A stretch of 64,000 nucleotides of DNA from Micromonospora sp. M71_S20 (GCF_003664255.1 NZ_RCCV01000004.1:814319-878318), one strand, 5' to 3'. Positions 24,445 through 34,552 are shown, counted from the stretch's first letter. The notes: generated from the letters alone by a model not told the origin. Program-made: numbers and translations.

Positions 24445-27400
24445 CTACGGGCCGGTCGGCACCGGGAAGCGGGCGCACGTGCGGTGGTACGGCTGCCCGT
24501 GACCGACGTACCGGTTCCATTCCGCAGGGGTGAGGTTGCGTCCGGCGATGGCGCAGGCGTGCTCCGCCCACTGCCGTACGTCGATGGAAAAGACCTGGAT
24601 CGTCTGGTCGGGCCTGGCGACGGCGACGGCCGCGGTACCCGGCACGAAGGCCACCCTCCCCACGTGGTCGACGTATCCGGACAAGGGCGGCCCGGTCCGA
24701 CGACCGGTCCCGACGTCCCACCGGATGATCACGCCGTCGCGGTCGACCGCGGAGATGGTCCGACCACCGGGGTCGAACGCGACCTGCGTCACCGTCTCGT
24801 GGTGCCCGACCAGCGGCTCGCCCACCTCGCTGCCCGATTCGGCGTTCCACCGGCGCACGGCGTTCGGCGCGGACGCCGCCGCGATGACCGTGCCGTCCGG
24901 GCTGACGGCCAGTGCCTCGACCGGCGCCCCCGCGGGGAGCGGCCCGCCGTGCGCGGTTCCCGTGCGGGTGTCCCAGCGGCGGATGGTCCCGTCGTGACCC
25001 GCGGCCACGATCATCGCGCCGCCCTGTGCGAACAGGACGGTGTTGACCGTGTCCGTGTGCCCGAGGAGCGGCGGACCGAGCGGCGCTCCGGTTTCGGCGT
25101 CCCATCGGCGTACCGTGCCGTCCCAGCCCGCCGTGGCGACCATGGCACCCGTCGGGTCCACCGCGACCGAGGCGACCTCGGCGGTGTGGCCCCGCGACGC
25201 CGCCCCGATCGGCGCGCCGGTGGCGGCGTCCCACCGTCGGAGCGTGCCGTCCTGGCTGGCGGAGTAGATGCGCCGACCGTCGGGCGAGAAAGCCACCGAC
25301 GTGACCTGGTCGCCGTGGCCGGCGAGTGGCGCGCCGATCGGTTCGCCGGTGACGGCATGCCACCGGCGGACCGTCCCGTCGCCGTGGCCGGAGGCGATCA
25401 TCGCCTGGTGGGGGTGCGCGGCCACCCGGGCGAACTGGTCCTTGACGCCGCGCAACGTCGGGCCGATCGGCGCTCCCGGCTCGGTCCGCCAGAGCCGGAC
25501 GGTCCGGTCCCGGCCCGCAGTGGCGACGGTGCCGCCGTCCCTGCTGACCGCGACGAACCGCACCTGGTCCCGGTGACCGAGCAGCGGCGCGTCGAGTGGC
25601 GCTCCCGTGCGGGCGTTCCACAACCGCACCGTCCGGTCCCGACCGGCCGAGATGATGGTCTTACCGTCCGGGGTGACGGCGACCGCCTCCACCGGGGCGC
25701 TGTGTCCGGTCAGGGGGGTGCCGACGGGTGTGCCGGCGGCGGCGTTCCAGCGCCGCACCGTGCCGTCCTGGCCGCCCGAGACGATCAACGAACTGCCGGT
25801 GTGCACGGCGACGTCCAACACCGGACCGACGTGTCCGCGCAGCGGCGCCCCGATCTGGCGTCCGGTGTCGCTGTCCCAGCGACGGACGGTGTGATCCCAG
25901 CCCGCCGAGACGATCAACCGCCGGTCGGCGCCCATGGCGACGGACCACACGTGGTCGGTGTGGCCGACGAGCGGCGGACCGAGTGCGGCACCGGTCGCGG
26001 CGTGCCAGCGGCGGACCGTGCGGTCCTTGCTCCCCGACACGATCATCGCGGCATCGGCGCTGATCGCGACGGACTTGACGTTGTCGGAGTGCCCCCGGAT
26101 CGGTTCGCCCAGGGGCTCACCGGTGGTGCCGTCCCAGCGCCGGATCGTGCCGTCGTCGCCGCCCGAGACGATCGTGCCGTCCGGGCTGGTCGCCAGGCCC
26201 TCGACGGGGTCGGTGTGACCGGTGAGGGGCGCTCCGACGGGCGCTCCGGTCGCCACGTCCCAGCGGCGGACGGTGCGGTCGTCACCTGCGGAGACCACCG
26301 TCCGCCCGTCGGCGCTCAGGACGACCGCGTGCACGCTGCCGGTGTGTCCCGTCAGGGTGGTCGTGTTGCGTTGTGGCCGCAGTACGCCGTGCAGCAGGGC
26401 CGCGCGACCGCGGTCGGACGGGTTCAACCGGAGGCTTTCCATGCTGAGCAGCAGCGCGAGTGGGTGGGGGCTGCTCGCCGCCTGGACGGCGAGTTTCTCG
26501 GCGGTGGCCCGGTCCCGTTCCCGGGCGAGCGTGCGCCGCTGGTCCACGGCGATGGCCGTCGCGGTCGCGGCGAGCAGCACCAGCGCGGCAAGAGTGGCCG
26601 CCAGGACGGCCAGTCGGCGGTTCTGTCGGCGGCTCGTGGTCAGCTCGTCGCGCTCCAGCGCGCCACTCGCCGCCAGGAACTCGCGTTCCCGCTCGTTGAC
26701 CGCCTCCGGATGCGACTGGGTCCACTGCCAGGCGACGGCGAGCCGGCTGCCTCTCCAGAGGAAGCCGGCGTCGCGGTCGTGCGTCGTCCACTCGGCGGCG
26801 GCATGACTGAGTCGTCGCTGCAGGCGAAGGTCGTCGCGGTCGTCGGTCAGCCAGGTCTGGAACGTGGGCCACGCGTGCAGCAACGCCTCGTGCGCGAGCT
26901 GCACCCGGCCGTCGGTGACCGAGACCAGGCGAGCGTCGGTCAACGCCGTCAGTACCGTGTCGACGGCCCGTTGACCGCCCGGTCCTGCGGTCAGTTCGGC
27001 ACGGTCCACCGGGCGGCGGGTCGCCTCACCGCCCTCGCCGACGGTCAGCCGGAGCAGGATCCATCTGGCGGTCCTGCGGCCGGCCTCGTCCAGGTTGTCG
27101 TACAGGTGGTCCGCGGTCTGGGCGATCGCACCGCTCAGCCCGCCGGCGGCCTGGTAGGCGTCGAGGGTGAGCTTGTCGCCGTGGCGGTGTCGCCAGGTCT
27201 CGAGCAGGGCGTGGGACAGGTGCGGAAGAGCCCCGGGCCCGCCGCCTGCCCGCAGGTCCGCCACCACGGCCGCGACCAGGATGGACTCGACCCGCAGGCC
27301 CGCCCGTCTGGCCGGTTCGGTGACCACCGTCCGTAGCTCGTCGGTGGACATCTGCCCGACCAGGAACTGCCGGTCCTGAAGGGCGTCGAGCAGCGGCCGG

Positions 27401-28269
27401 TCGCTGGCACAGTGACCGTAGAAGTCGGCACGGACGCCGAGGACCACCCTGCCGGGGCAGTGCGGTCGCAGGGCGATGCCGAGCAGCGCGGTGATGAACC
27501 GGTCCCGCTGGCGGGCGTCGCCGCAGAGGGTGAAGACCTCCTCGAACTGGTCGACGACCAGCACCACCTCGGTGCCCTGCGGTCGCCCGGCCAGGGCGGT
27601 GCGGACGAGGAGGTCGGCGCCGGCCGGGTCCCTGTCGAGGTCTGCCAGGACAGCCGCCGGGGGAAGCTCGGCGAGGGCGGCGAGGCTGCTGGCCAGCGCA
27701 CGCAGCGGCTGCTGCCCCGGGGTGAGGAGCAGGGCCACCCGGTGCCGACCGGCCGGTGCGTCGTCGGCCCGGATCGTGCCGATCATCCCCGCCCGGAGCA
27801 ACGACGACTTGCCGCTTCCCGAGGGGCCGAAAACAGCCAGAAAGGGTTGCGTGTCGAGCCTGTCCAGCAACTGCGCGACCAGTCGCTCGCGGCCGAAGAA
27901 CCGATCCCTGTCCTCGGGTTGGTACGTCTCCATGCCGAGATAAGGGGGAGTCCTGGGTTCCGCCCCGACCGTTTCCCGCCGATTGGTGGGCACCGACGCG
28001 GTGAGCGTCAACAACCGCCGGGTCCATGCGTTCTCGTCGCCGCCGCACGCACGGACGTACGCCCGCAGCACCGACGCCGTCGGCAGATCCCGCCCGCCGG
28101 CGGCCTGCGACAGGGCGGTGACCGAGTAGTTGGCCAGGCCCGACATCTCCTGGTAGGTCAATCCCGCGCGGCGGCGCAGGTGCCGCAGGTCGACGGCGAA
28201 GCGCTGTATCGGGTCGGCGTCGGGATCCAACGCCCTCTCACGGCGTCCCACCCGGCCATCGTTGTGCAC
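24445..28269 (-). CDS. HTH-nSTAND1 NTPase with 14 WD40 repeats
   Basis: A 1274-residue signal-transduction NTPase. An XRE-like HTH (residues ~22-75; LTYQEMSGLANYSVTALSQA) is followed by an nSTAND1 module (YLGMETYQPEDRDRFFGRER; Walker A GPSGSGKSS at 148-156; LVVDQFEEVFTLCGDARQ), a membrane-like helix (~549-571) and a WD40 region (~640-1240) with 14 GH...RRWD-type repeats, enough for two seven-bladed propellers. Repeats 8, 12 and 14 have lost the GH dipeptide. STAND NTPases act as ligand-triggered switches, several of them in antiphage immunity or programmed death. The start is a GTG with weak ribosome site. It is divergent from the HerA-like operon, so the two may share regulation. No effector domain is seen beyond the membrane helix. 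Confidence 0.9.
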   Translation of the reverse strand: MHNDGRVGRRERALDPDADPIQRFAVDLRHLRRRAGLTYQEMSGLANYSVTALSQAAGGRDLPTASVLRAYVRACGGDENAWTRRLLTLTASVPTNRRETVGAEPRTPPYLGMETYQPEDRDRFFGRERLVAQLLDRLDTQPFLAVFGPSGSGKSSLLRAGMIGTIRADDAPAGRHRVALLLTPGQQPLRALASSLAALAELPPAAVLADLDRDPAGADLLVRTALAGRPQGTEVVLVVDQFEEVFTLCGDARQRDRFITALLGIALRPHCPGRVVLGVRADFYGHCASDRPLLDALQDRQFLVGQMSTDELRTVVTEPARRAGLRVESILVAAVVADLRAGGGPGALPHLSHALLETWRHRHGDKLTLDAYQAAGGLSGAIAQTADHLYDNLDEAGRRTARWILLRLTVGEGGEATRRPVDRAELTAGPGGQRAVDTVLTALTDARLVSVTDGRVQLAHEALLHAWPTFQTWLTDDRDDLRLQRRLSHAAAEWTTHDRDAGFLWRGSRLAVAWQWTQSHPEAVNEREREFLAASGALERDELTTSRRQNRRLAVLAATLAALVLLAATATAIAVDQRRTLARERDRATAEKLAVQAASSPHPLALLLSMESLRLNPSDRGRAALLHGVLRPQRNTTTLTGHTGSVHAVVLSADGRTVVSAGDDRTVRRWDVATGAPVGAPLTGHTDPVEGLATSPDGTIVSGGDDGTIRRWDGTTGEPLGEPIRGHSDNVKSVAISADAAMIVSGSKDRTVRRWHAATGAALGPPLVGHTDHVWSVAMGADRRLIVSAGWDHTVRRWDSDTGRQIGAPLRGHVGPVLDVAVHTGSSLIVSGGQDGTVRRWNAAAGTPVGTPLTGHSAPVEAVAVTPDGKTIISAGRDRTVRLWNARTGAPLDAPLLGHRDQVRFVAVSRDGGTVATAGRDRTVRLWRTEPGAPIGPTLRGVKDQFARVAAHPHQAMIASGHGDGTVRRWHAVTGEPIGAPLAGHGDQVTSVAFSPDGRRIYSASQDGTLRRWDAATGAPIGAASRGHTAEVASVAVDPTGAMVATAGWDGTVRRWDAETGAPLGPPLLGHTDTVNTVLFAQGGAMIVAAGHDGTIRRWDTRTGTAHGGPLPAGAPVEALAVSPDGTVIAAASAPNAVRRWNAESGSEVGEPLVGHHETVTQVAFDPGGRTISAVDRDGVIIRWDVGTGRRTGPPLSGYVDHVGRVAFVPGTAAVAVARPDQTIQVFSIDVRQWAEHACAIAGRNLTPAEWNRYVGHGQPYHRTCARFPVPTGP

Positions 28270-28483
28270 TCATTGTTTTTCAGCAACAGCCGAGGTCCGT
28301 GAACAAAACACGCGGGCGGTAGACAGAAGTGCGATCGCAGTACCGCGTGATCGACCCGTCGGGAGGCGGGGCCCACTTGTGGAATTCGCCAGGAGCGCGT
28401 CCCGCCGAGTCATAACCGCCCTTGCTGCAATTCCCACGTTGTCGGGCGAGCGACCGGCTATTGCAACGAGAAGGAGGACGGAC
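28270..28483. promoter_or_regulatory. Divergent promoter region between the STAND gene and the HerA-like operon
   Basis: About 210 bases, A+T-richer next to the STAND start (28270-28330). No -35/-10 pair could be assigned with confidence on either strand. The AAGGAGG at 28471-28477 serves the small ORF that follows. Confidence 0.4.
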
Positions 28484-28582
28484 ATGGTGCAGGTCCGAGT
28501 GGCGGCCACCCCGCCGCTCCGGTGGTGCGCCGCCGCGGCGGCCGGCGGGGGTCGGGCACCGCGGCGGGAGGCCTCGGCATGA
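28484..28582 (+). CDS. Small 32-residue ORF coupled to the membrane ATPase-like gene
   Basis: The ATG at 28484 has an excellent ribosome site (AAGGAGG, six-base spacing). The product begins MVQVRVAATPPLRWCAAAAA and continues with Gly, Arg and Ala. Its TGA overlaps the ATG of the next gene (ATGA), the classic arrangement for translational coupling. The small size leaves open a leader peptide whose translation opens the next ribosome site, or a small functional protein. It has no similarity I recognise. The single Cys and hydrophobic Ala run are notable. Confidence 0.6.
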   Translation: MVQVRVAATPPLRWCAAAAAGGGRAPRREASA

Positions 28583-30582
28583 CGTCCCCCGTACCGACGC
28601 CCACGCCGGACGCGACGGCACCGGCCGCCGTCGCTGAGGCCGCCTGGCGCCGGCTGTTCACTCCTGGCCCGCGGCTGGGCTGGCGGTTCCAGGACCGCGC
28701 CCGAGGGCTGCGTCCGTTCCCGCTGCGCGCGCCGGACCCGGCCGCCCTCGCCAGGGACCGGGACGCCGCGCACGAGGCGAGCCTCCTGCGGATACGCCGA
28801 CAGGCGAAGGTCGGCGGACTGCTCGGCGGCGGTGCGGTGGTACTTCTGTTCTGCGGCGCCGTCGTCAACTCCGGGCATCCGACCCGGGCGGGCGCCACCA
28901 TCGTGATCGCGCTTCTGGCCGCGGTGGCCACCGCCGGTTGGCTGGTGCTCTGCATGGCCCGACAGGCGGCGGTTCACTCGGCCCGCCGGGCGGTGCCCGC
29001 GCAGGTGCGGGAGGACCTGCTGGACTGGCACCGGCAGGCGCAGGCCTGGGTGGCCGCCGAGCACGCCCGGCTGGACGGCGTCGACGAGTGGTTGTCCGTC
29101 CCCGCGCCACCGCGTCGTCTCGACGTGTACGGCGGCGCGCTCTGGGGCTGGGAAGCGCTGCTGACGGTGTACGGCGCCGGTGTGCTGGCCGCGGGATGCC
29201 GGGTATGGGTCGCGGACCTCTCCGGTCAGGGGGTCGCGCGGGAGCTCGTCCGGCTGGCGCACCGGGCCGGGCATCGATTCGACCACCAGTGGCTGCCCCG
29301 GGACCTCGCCCGGTGCCGGCTCCTCGCCGGCCTGCCCGTCGACGAACTGGTGGACGCGCTCGTGGAGATGATGCACGGCCGAGCCGGACCGGAGGGGCGT
29401 GAGGACCGCAGTCTCGACACCACCCTGCTGCACGACGTCTGCCGGGTGCTCGGGGCCGACGTCTCGATCGGCCGGATCGTCGCGGCGCTGCGCGTCGTGT
29501 CCGGTCGCTTCGAGCCCTCGCCGCTGCTCACCGCCGAGGAGACCGGCCAGCTGGCGGACGCCCTGCTCGCCGAGGGGGAGCAACGCGACGCCCTGCGCGC
29601 GCTCCGTCGCATGGTGGCGGTACTGGAGCCGCTTGCCGATCTCGGCACCGCGCCGCGGAGTGGCGCTCCTGCCCCGCAGCTGACCTGTGTCGCCCTCCGC
29701 ACGGACGGCAACGGCGTGCGCGACGACCTGCTGCGCGACATGGTCGTGCAGGCCCTCCCGCACATCGTCGCGGTCGACACCCCCGACCGACCGGACGTAC
29801 TGATCGTGGCCGGCGCCGACGAGCTGCCCCAGCGCTACCTGGAGCGCCTGTCCGACCTGTGCGCCCGTCACCGGGTACCGCTGCTGCTCGTCTTCCGGCA
29901 TCTGCGCGACGAGGCGCTGCGGGGACTCGGCTCGGGAGCGGTGGCGTTCATGCGGCTGGGCCAGCACGAGGAGGCGACCCGGGCTGCGGACTTCGTCGGC
30001 CGCCATCACCAGGTGGCGCTCACCCAGCTCACCGCCACCCTCGGGGGCAACGAGACACACACGGTGGGTGACAACGAGGGGACCACCGAGTCGGCGGGCA
30101 CCGGCACCAACAGCTCGTCGACCCGATCGACCAATCGCGGTACGTCCGGCAACGCCTCCGCCAGTGGGCCTCCGGGTGCCGGCTGGCCGACCAGTGCCAC
30201 TCTGGGCAGCGGCTGGACCGGCGGGACCGGCACCGGTACGACGCGCGGCGCGAGCGAGACGCACACCGTCGGACGCAGTTGGGGGACCACCCGCAGCGTC
30301 GCCGAGGGGAGCAACTGGACGCTGGCGACCAGTACCTCCCGCGTGTACGAGTACGCCCTCGAGCCCACGGTGCTGCAGCGCCTGCCGGACTACCTGCTGC
30401 TGCTGGTGAACCACGCGCCGCACGGGGTGTCGCTGACCCCGATAGAGATCAATCCCGACATCGTGACGCTACCCCGCGTGCGGATGGATCCGCCGCCGAC
30501 GGACGCCCGCACTCCGGCACCTGGGACTGATGCGCCGTACCGCTCGTCGTCGGTCGCGACCTCCCCAGGAGGTGGCCGGTGA
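28579..30582 (+). CDS. Membrane-anchored ATPase-like protein with degenerate Walker A
   Basis: A 667-residue protein. Two membrane helices (~78-97 and ~104-126) are followed by a cytoplasmic domain resembling VirD4/TraG-type P-loop ATPases. At residues 185-196 the P-loop position reads GGALWGWEALLT: GxxxxG is kept, but the K-S/T pair is W191-E192, so nucleotide binding should be lost. A Walker B-like VLIVAGADEL remains (~417). A Gly/Ser/Thr-rich linker (~490-570) precedes a conserved-looking C-terminus, VLQRLPDYLLLLVNHAP. The ATG at 28579 has GGGAGG upstream and overlaps the small ORF's stop; its own stop overlaps the HerA-like start. Probably a structural partner of that ATPase. I do not recognise a named family. 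Confidence 0.75.
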   Translation: MTSPVPTPTPDATAPAAVAEAAWRRLFTPGPRLGWRFQDRARGLRPFPLRAPDPAALARDRDAAHEASLLRIRRQAKVGGLLGGGAVVLLFCGAVVNSGHPTRAGATIVIALLAAVATAGWLVLCMARQAAVHSARRAVPAQVREDLLDWHRQAQAWVAAEHARLDGVDEWLSVPAPPRRLDVYGGALWGWEALLTVYGAGVLAAGCRVWVADLSGQGVARELVRLAHRAGHRFDHQWLPRDLARCRLLAGLPVDELVDALVEMMHGRAGPEGREDRSLDTTLLHDVCRVLGADVSIGRIVAALRVVSGRFEPSPLLTAEETGQLADALLAEGEQRDALRALRRMVAVLEPLADLGTAPRSGAPAPQLTCVALRTDGNGVRDDLLRDMVVQALPHIVAVDTPDRPDVLIVAGADELPQRYLERLSDLCARHRVPLLLVFRHLRDEALRGLGSGAVAFMRLGQHEEATRAADFVGRHHQVALTQLTATLGGNETHTVGDNEGTTESAGTGTNSSSTRSTNRGTSGNASASGPPGAGWPTSATLGSGWTGGTGTGTTRGASETHTVGRSWGTTRSVAEGSNWTLATSTSRVYEYALEPTVLQRLPDYLLLLVNHAPHGVSLTPIEINPDIVTLPRVRMDPPPTDARTPAPGTDAPYRSSSVATSPGGGR

Positions 30583-33491
30583 AGGCCATCTCCGCCGCGC
30601 CGCGGGTGCGGCTGCCCGATCTGCTCGCCAGCATCCCGGTCCACTCGGTGGACAGCATCCCGCGCGCCGCCTCCGGCGAGCAGCCGGTCGGGGAGCCGGA
30701 CCGCACCCACCGGCTCGCCGCGCTCAGCGGTGCCCACCGGCGCAACCTGCCGGTGTTGTGGGCCTGGTGCCGGGAGCGGACGGGCGGTCCGGTCCGGCTG
30801 CTCTCCGGCGGTGTGCCGACCGCCGAGCCGGCAACCTCCACGGACGACAGCGGGCATCGGCTCGCCCTGCCCCTGGGCGCGCACGGCCGCCCCCTTCCGC
30901 CGGGCGCCGCCCGGACGCTCTGCGCGCGGATGCCGCGGTGGACCACGATCGGCGCCATCGTGGATCCGCTCACCGTCGAGTCCCCGAACCCCGCCGAAGG
31001 GCGTGGCGAGCCGCCACCCTCGCTGGAGGACTGCCTGCTGTCCATCTGGGCGGGGCCCTTCGCCTGGTTCGTGCTCGCCGAGCCGATCGGCGCCGACGAG
31101 GCGGCCGGGCTGACCGCCGCTGTCGAGGCGGCGGACCGGCTGGCGCGCAGCCGGGCGGGAACCTCGCCACTGGCCACCGTGCAGGCGCAGCGGCACGGAG
31201 AGCGCCACCGGGAACTGCGCCGGGCGGAGACCGGCGGCCTGTGGAGGCTGACACTCGCCGCGGGCGGCGGCGACGAGGACGCCGCGCTCCGGGTCGCGGC
31301 ACTCGTGGCGGCGGCGCTTCAGGCGCCGGACCTGCCGTACACCCTCGTCGTCGGCGACCGGAGTGCCGGGCTGGCGGAGTTGGACGAGACCGATGCGCTT
31401 CCCGGTCACTTCGCCGCAGGTTCCGCCGTGCTCGCCGCGCTCGCCCGCGCGCCCCGCGACGAGATCCCGGGGGTCCGCCGGGTACGCCGCCCGGACTTCG
31501 ACGTCGTTCCCGAGACGGAGGCGGCGTCGGACGCCGTCACGCTCGGGGACGTGCTCGACCGGGACGAACGGCCGGCCGGGGCGATCCGTCTGCCGTACAG
31601 CAGCCTGAACCGGCACACCTTCGTCTGCGGCGCCACCGGGGCGGGCAAGTCGCAGACGGTCCGGCACCTGCTCGAAGAGGCGACCCGACAGGGACTGCCG
31701 TGGCTGGTGATCGAACCGGCCAAGGCGGAGTACCGGGCGATGGCCACGCGGTTGGCGGGGCTTGCCGACGTGGTGGTGGTCAGGCCCGGCGCGCCCACCG
31801 ACGTCCCGGTGGGGCTCAACCCACTGGAGCCGGCCGCCGGGTTTCCGCTGCAGACGCACCTCGACCTGGTCCGCGCATCGTTCCTCGCCGCGTTCCAGGC
31901 CGAGGAGCCGTTCCCCCAGGTCCTCACCACCGCGCTCACGCGGTGCTACGAGGAGCTCGGCTGGGACCTGGTACTCGGCCGGCCCGACGTCGACCCGGAG
32001 ACCGGCGACGTCCCGCTGCGGCCCCGGTACCCGCGCCTGGCCGATCTGGAGCGGACCGCCGCCGACGTCGTGGACGAGATCGGCTACGGGCGGGAGGTAC
32101 GGGACAACGTGCGGGGGTTCATCCGGGTACGCCTGTCCAGCCTCCGGTCGGGCACCACCGGGCGCTTCTTCGACGGCCGCTACCCGATCGACGTCGCGGA
32201 GCTGCTGCGCCGCCCCGTCGTCATCGAGATCGAGGACGTCGGCGACGACCGGGACAAGGCGTTCCTCATGGGCACGCTGCTGGTCCGGCTCACGGAGCAC
32301 CTGCGGGTGCATGCCGTCGACGCCGATCGTCTGCGGCACCTGACGGTGATCGAGGAGGCGCACCGACTGCTGCGGCGCACCGGCGCCGGCGGCGCGGTCG
32401 ACCAGGCGGTCGAGATGTTCGCCGGGATGCTCGCCGAGATCCGCGCGTACGGGGAGGGGCTGGTCATCGCCGAGCAGATCCCGGACAAGCTCATCGCCGA
32501 CGTCATCAAGAACACGGCCGTGAAGATCGTGCACCGGTTGCCGGCACGCGACGATCGGGACGCCGTCGGCGCCACGATGAACCTGTCGCCGCGCCAGTCC
32601 GAGTACCTGGTCGCCCTGCGGCCGGGCACCGCCGCCGTGTTCACGGACGGCATGGACGCGCCGGTGCTGGCCCGGATGCCCGACGGCACCGGGCGGGAAC
32701 GACGTGCGCCCGAGCCGCCCGCGTCAGCGGCGCTGCTGGCCACGGCCGTCGACCCGGTCGCCGGGCCGCCCGCGTCCCTGGAGGAACTGGTCCGGGCGCG
32801 CCGACTGGCGACCGCCGATCCACGGTTGGCCCTGTGGGCCGAACTGACGGTGGTCGGGCACCTCGTCGGTCACCCACAGCTGCCGCCCGGCGCGGACCTC
32901 CTCCGTGCGCTGCGCGCGCACGACCGGGGCCACCTGCGGCTGTGCCTGGCGGAGGCGGTGGACGCCGCGGTGGCCAGCAGGTCGGTGCTGTTCGCACGCA
33001 CGATCGGGCCGGCCCGACTCGCCGCGCACGTGCTCGCCGCGCTGCTCGCCGGGCTCGACGGCGGGCCGCCGTGCCCGCCGGACGAGCCCGCCTGGCTGGC
33101 GCCGGCGTACCGGTGGGTCCGGGTCCTGCGTGACCTGCACCTGCTCGCGGCCGCGCGGCCCGACGCCGGCCGGCACCCGGCCAGCGCGCGGTGGGAGCGG
33201 TGGCTGGGCGCGCCGGTGCCCGGACGCACCGTCGGCGAGCAGCTCCGCCTGACCCGCGCCCGCCTGGTCGCGACGTACCCCGAGGCGACGCCACGGCGGT
33301 TGCTGCTCGGCGGGTGCGCCCCCTCCGCCCTGGAGGACGCCGTCGGCGCGCGGTTCGACGACCCGGACTGGGCCGCGCGGGCCGAGAGCGCGCTGCACGC
33401 CTGGCCGGACGCCGGCTGGCTGCGGGCGTACGTGGATCCCGCCGCGGCGACCGACAACCCGACTCCCGACCCCACACCAGAGGAGGCATGA
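30579..33491 (+). CDS. HerA/FtsK-like ATP-binding protein
   Basis: A 970-residue P-loop ATPase of the HerA/VirB4 type. The N-terminal ~330 residues are an unassigned domain. The Walker A GATGAGKS is at residues 351-358, followed by WLVIEPAKAEYRAMA (typical of HerA/TraC-like proteins). The Walker B HLTVIEEAHRLLRR has acidic residues at 592-593, and a later KIVHRLPARDDRDAVGATMN resembles the HerA arginine-finger region. The C-terminal ~220 residues are Ala/Arg-rich and unassigned. The GTG start overlaps the preceding stop and has AGGAGG upstream. HerA-type ATPases pump or unwind DNA, as hexamers, with nuclease partners in defence systems; no nuclease is seen here. Confidence 0.87.
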   Translation: MKAISAAPRVRLPDLLASIPVHSVDSIPRAASGEQPVGEPDRTHRLAALSGAHRRNLPVLWAWCRERTGGPVRLLSGGVPTAEPATSTDDSGHRLALPLGAHGRPLPPGAARTLCARMPRWTTIGAIVDPLTVESPNPAEGRGEPPPSLEDCLLSIWAGPFAWFVLAEPIGADEAAGLTAAVEAADRLARSRAGTSPLATVQAQRHGERHRELRRAETGGLWRLTLAAGGGDEDAALRVAALVAAALQAPDLPYTLVVGDRSAGLAELDETDALPGHFAAGSAVLAALARAPRDEIPGVRRVRRPDFDVVPETEAASDAVTLGDVLDRDERPAGAIRLPYSSLNRHTFVCGATGAGKSQTVRHLLEEATRQGLPWLVIEPAKAEYRAMATRLAGLADVVVVRPGAPTDVPVGLNPLEPAAGFPLQTHLDLVRASFLAAFQAEEPFPQVLTTALTRCYEELGWDLVLGRPDVDPETGDVPLRPRYPRLADLERTAADVVDEIGYGREVRDNVRGFIRVRLSSLRSGTTGRFFDGRYPIDVAELLRRPVVIEIEDVGDDRDKAFLMGTLLVRLTEHLRVHAVDADRLRHLTVIEEAHRLLRRTGAGGAVDQAVEMFAGMLAEIRAYGEGLVIAEQIPDKLIADVIKNTAVKIVHRLPARDDRDAVGATMNLSPRQSEYLVALRPGTAAVFTDGMDAPVLARMPDGTGRERRAPEPPASAALLATAVDPVAGPPASLEELVRARRLATADPRLALWAELTVVGHLVGHPQLPPGADLLRALRAHDRGHLRLCLAEAVDAAVASRSVLFARTIGPARLAAHVLAALLAGLDGGPPCPPDEPAWLAPAYRWVRVLRDLHLLAAARPDAGRHPASARWERWLGAPVPGRTVGEQLRLTRARLVATYPEATPRRLLLGGCAPSALEDAVGARFDDPDWAARAESALHAWPDAGWLRAYVDPAAATDNPTPDPTPEEA

Positions 33492-34552
33492 TGCCGATCG
33501 ACCGGGAGAACGACACGAGACCGGAGCACGGTGACAGCGGAGGCGACGGCCCTGGACGGGGCGACACCGCGCGCGCCTTCGTCGCGGAGGTCCTCACGAC
33601 CCGGCACGGACTGAACCTGGAGCGGTGGTTCGACCGGGAGGTCTTCGGCTCCGTGCCACGGGAACCGGCCGCCGAGCGGGCCGCCGACCGCGCCCCGGTC
33701 CGGCGCGACGAGAGCGTCGAGGCCCCCGCCCGTGGCGCCGGTGAGGCGCCGGACGATCGGCGTGCCGCTCGGACCGAGACGTCGTCAGCGGCGCCCGACG
33801 CTCGGCCCGCCGAGGCCGGTGCGGGTGCGGTGGCCGACGCGCCTCCGCCGGGCGGGCCGCCACCGGACGGACCCGACGTCGCCGGCCGCGACGGCCCGGC
33901 TTGGCGGACGCGGCAGGAGTACCGCGAGCAGATCGCGCCGTTGCCGGTGCGGGGGTACGACCGGGAGAGCTTCCTCGAGGAGTTCACCAAGGTCGAGCCC
34001 TCGGAACCGGGCGGCCGCGAAAAAGAGGTCAAGCCCCCGGAACCGGGCGGCCCCGAGGAACCGGCTGGCGGTGCGGTTCGCCGTGTGCCGCGTTACCCGG
34101 AGCTGGACGGGTTCGTCATCCGCGACGAGGAGGCCGTCAAGGAGAGCCGGACGCTACAGCCCGGCGAGGTGCTGATCCGGCAGGGCGGCGAGGGTCACGA
34201 GAACGACGACGGCACCATCTCCGGGGGGCGCTACGCCAGCCCGGAGGGGACCTCGGAGCAGGCGCGCTCGTTGCCGCCGCTCCCGGCGGAGCTGTCCCCG
34301 TTCGGGGCCGACGTGGCCAGAGAGGACCGTCAGTACCGGGTCCTGGAACCGTACGACGTGGAGGCCGGTCCGGCGGCGGGCGCGTTCGGCCGCGACGGAG
34401 GCGGCACCCAGTACCTGCTCCCTCACTCCATCCGGGAACTGCTCGACAAGGGTGTGATCGAACGAATCGGCCCCGAGCCGATGATCGGACTGATCGACGA
34501 CGTGCGTGCCGCTCAGCAGGACGGACCGGCGGAGCCCGGGAGGACGTCATGA
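33491..34552 (+). CDS. Acidic, largely disordered protein of the HerA-like operon
   Basis: A 353-residue protein rich in Pro, Gly, Asp, Glu and Arg, with no recognisable domain. Residues ~40-160 look disordered and include repeated EPGG segments. The C-terminal part (~200-350) is more ordered (FVIRDEEAVKESRTLQPGEV; YLLPHSIRELLDKGVIERIG). Two adjacent ATGs exist, 33488 and 33491; the second has the better spacing to AGGAGG. Its stop overlaps the next ATG. It is probably a dedicated partner in the four-gene unit, but function cannot be assigned. Confidence 0.75.
   Translation: MPIDRENDTRPEHGDSGGDGPGRGDTARAFVAEVLTTRHGLNLERWFDREVFGSVPREPAAERAADRAPVRRDESVEAPARGAGEAPDDRRAARTETSSAAPDARPAEAGAGAVADAPPPGGPPPDGPDVAGRDGPAWRTRQEYREQIAPLPVRGYDRESFLEEFTKVEPSEPGGREKEVKPPEPGGPEEPAGGAVRRVPRYPELDGFVIRDEEAVKESRTLQPGEVLIRQGGEGHENDDGTISGGRYASPEGTSEQARSLPPLPAELSPFGADVAREDRQYRVLEPYDVEAGPAAGAFGRDGGGTQYLLPHSIRELLDKGVIERIGPEPMIGLIDDVRAAQQDGPAEPGRTS

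Noticed and set aside
25000..26350. Regular ~126-base periodicity that might be read as a DNA repeat array or CRISPR
   Set aside because: The period is the WD40 repeat length in the STAND protein. The units are diverged coding repeats, not exact repeats with spacers.
28522..28578. Upstream ATG for the membrane ATPase-like gene
   Set aside because: It would overlap the small ORF in another frame and lacks a ribosome site; the ATG at 28579 has GGGAGG and the ATGA overlap.
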